From NCBI GenBank assembly GCA_003024785.1, contig PUQB01000512.1, forward strand, positions 1-64,000: 64,000 nucleotides of DNA, read 5' to 3'. Every line of letters starts with the position of its first letter. Positions within the stretch are counted from its first letter, which is position 1. The notes under the pieces are model-generated. The model was not told where the DNA came from. It saw nothing but the letters and a program-made list of their open reading frames with translations, and ran no database searches. A program made the translations under genes and the position numbers. Positions 63,294 to 64,000 of this stretch are shown here, in pieces. This DNA is from Selaginella tamariscina. Taxonomy: Eukaryota; Streptophyta; Lycopodiopsida; Selaginellales; Selaginellaceae.

Positions 63294-64000
63294 GCTCATG
63301 GATGTACATATGCAATACAATAGGTACTTGTACGCCGTTCATACACGTATGTACATATACACAGCACTTGAATTTTGGATAACTAAATAATGTGTGTTCA
63401 AATAGCGAACTTATTATTTATACACTTTTTGTCACACATATACACACTATCACATAAATTTAATACATAAGACATGCTTAATAATTATTTATATGCTTTA
63501 AGTATCATATAAGTGTATATATATTTGTTTCCATAAAATATAGTTGTAAGGATAAGAAAACTCGTTGATATAAATTTTATTTAAACTATTATCATTTAAA
63601 ACTATTTTCATTCTATCAGTACAACCTAAATAGTGTGGAATTACATGCCCACTGAAATATCTGATACAGACAGCAGACTCGTGTAACATATGGAACCGTT
63701 CCTGAGTTCGTGACGAACCAATAAGGATTTGCCACGAATCAGACGATGATTACGATGGATCGGCGACAGTTGACTGAGTTCGCAACACAATTGAGCTCGT
63801 TATTGAGATCCAAGTTTGTTTGAGGTGCCGCATGGATATCGTGGGCGAGACACCAGTCGCAAGGATATCTGTTTCTGTAACGATTAGTTTATTACCGACA
63901 CCGAATATTCTAATTCGAACAGCTGCCACCCATTTAAATCCCATATCCCACGCGGTTAAGTTCGAACGTAAGAGTTAACTGGGCTTTGGGAAGATAAGTC
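62300..64000. other. AT-rich right end of window
   Basis: Mostly A/T runs and TA/CT microsatellites (63251-63293). From about 63690 the base composition rises and a short frame (63944-63750, minus) appears, without a recognised domain; it may be the edge of a gene beyond the window. Confidence 0.4.
63251..63293. repeat. (TC)n(TA)n microsatellite
   Basis: About 11 TC units followed by about 11 TA units. Confidence 0.9.

Overview
This is plant nuclear DNA. The evidence is spliced genes with short GT-AG introns, a PLS-type PPR gene, a plastid-type LL-diaminopimelate aminotransferase, a BAHD/UGT/MATE gene set, and Ty1/copia and Ty3/gypsy remains. Introns and spacers are very AT-rich and full of TG/CA tracts. 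The short introns and PPR style would fit a non-seed land plant such as a lycophyte or bryophyte, but the window does not settle the lineage.

Layout. 0-22 kb is a gene-dense housekeeping arm: glutaredoxin (-, runs off the left edge), a broken PPR gene (-) head to head with the DAP aminotransferase (+), a 31-exon diphosphoinositol kinase/phosphatase of the VIP/PPIP5K family (+), a plastid-type EngB GTPase (-), a GRAM-domain WBP2-like protein (+) and a four-helix DUF1218 membrane protein (+). 22.8-48.7 kb is an accessory region built from repeated copies of three specialised-metabolism genes: BAHD acyltransferase, UDP-glycosyltransferase (UGT) and MATE transporter. Only one UGT keeps a nearly complete reading frame. 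One MATE is largely preserved and all four BAHD copies are broken. A fossil copia element interrupts one BAHD copy. An older decayed LTR element lies at 28-31 kb, and its right-hand LTR is carried inside a 3.2 kb direct repeat. 48.7-61 kb is nested repeats: a long unidentified repeat family, a Ty3/gypsy fossil and a solo LTR with a clear target-site duplication. 61.3-62.2 kb holds one unrecognised gene-like sequence, followed by AT-rich spacer.

How the genes could work together. The UGT, BAHD and MATE families form a plausible path of glycosylation, acylation of the glycoside and vacuolar import. The BAHD-UGT pair is divergent across a conserved spacer, and the unit was duplicated at least three times, once inverted. 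This is the most system-like signal in the window. The BAHD copies share a Glu where the catalytic His should be, and the UGT has an unusual donor-sugar motif.

Many host genes (PPR, the 5' half of VIP, the GRAM protein, DUF1218, MATE, UGT) carry one-base indels, often in homopolymers, while others (DAP aminotransferase, EngB, glutaredoxin, the 3' half of VIP) are clean. Unpolished long-read consensus and true decay are both possible and should be separated before any of these genes is called dead.
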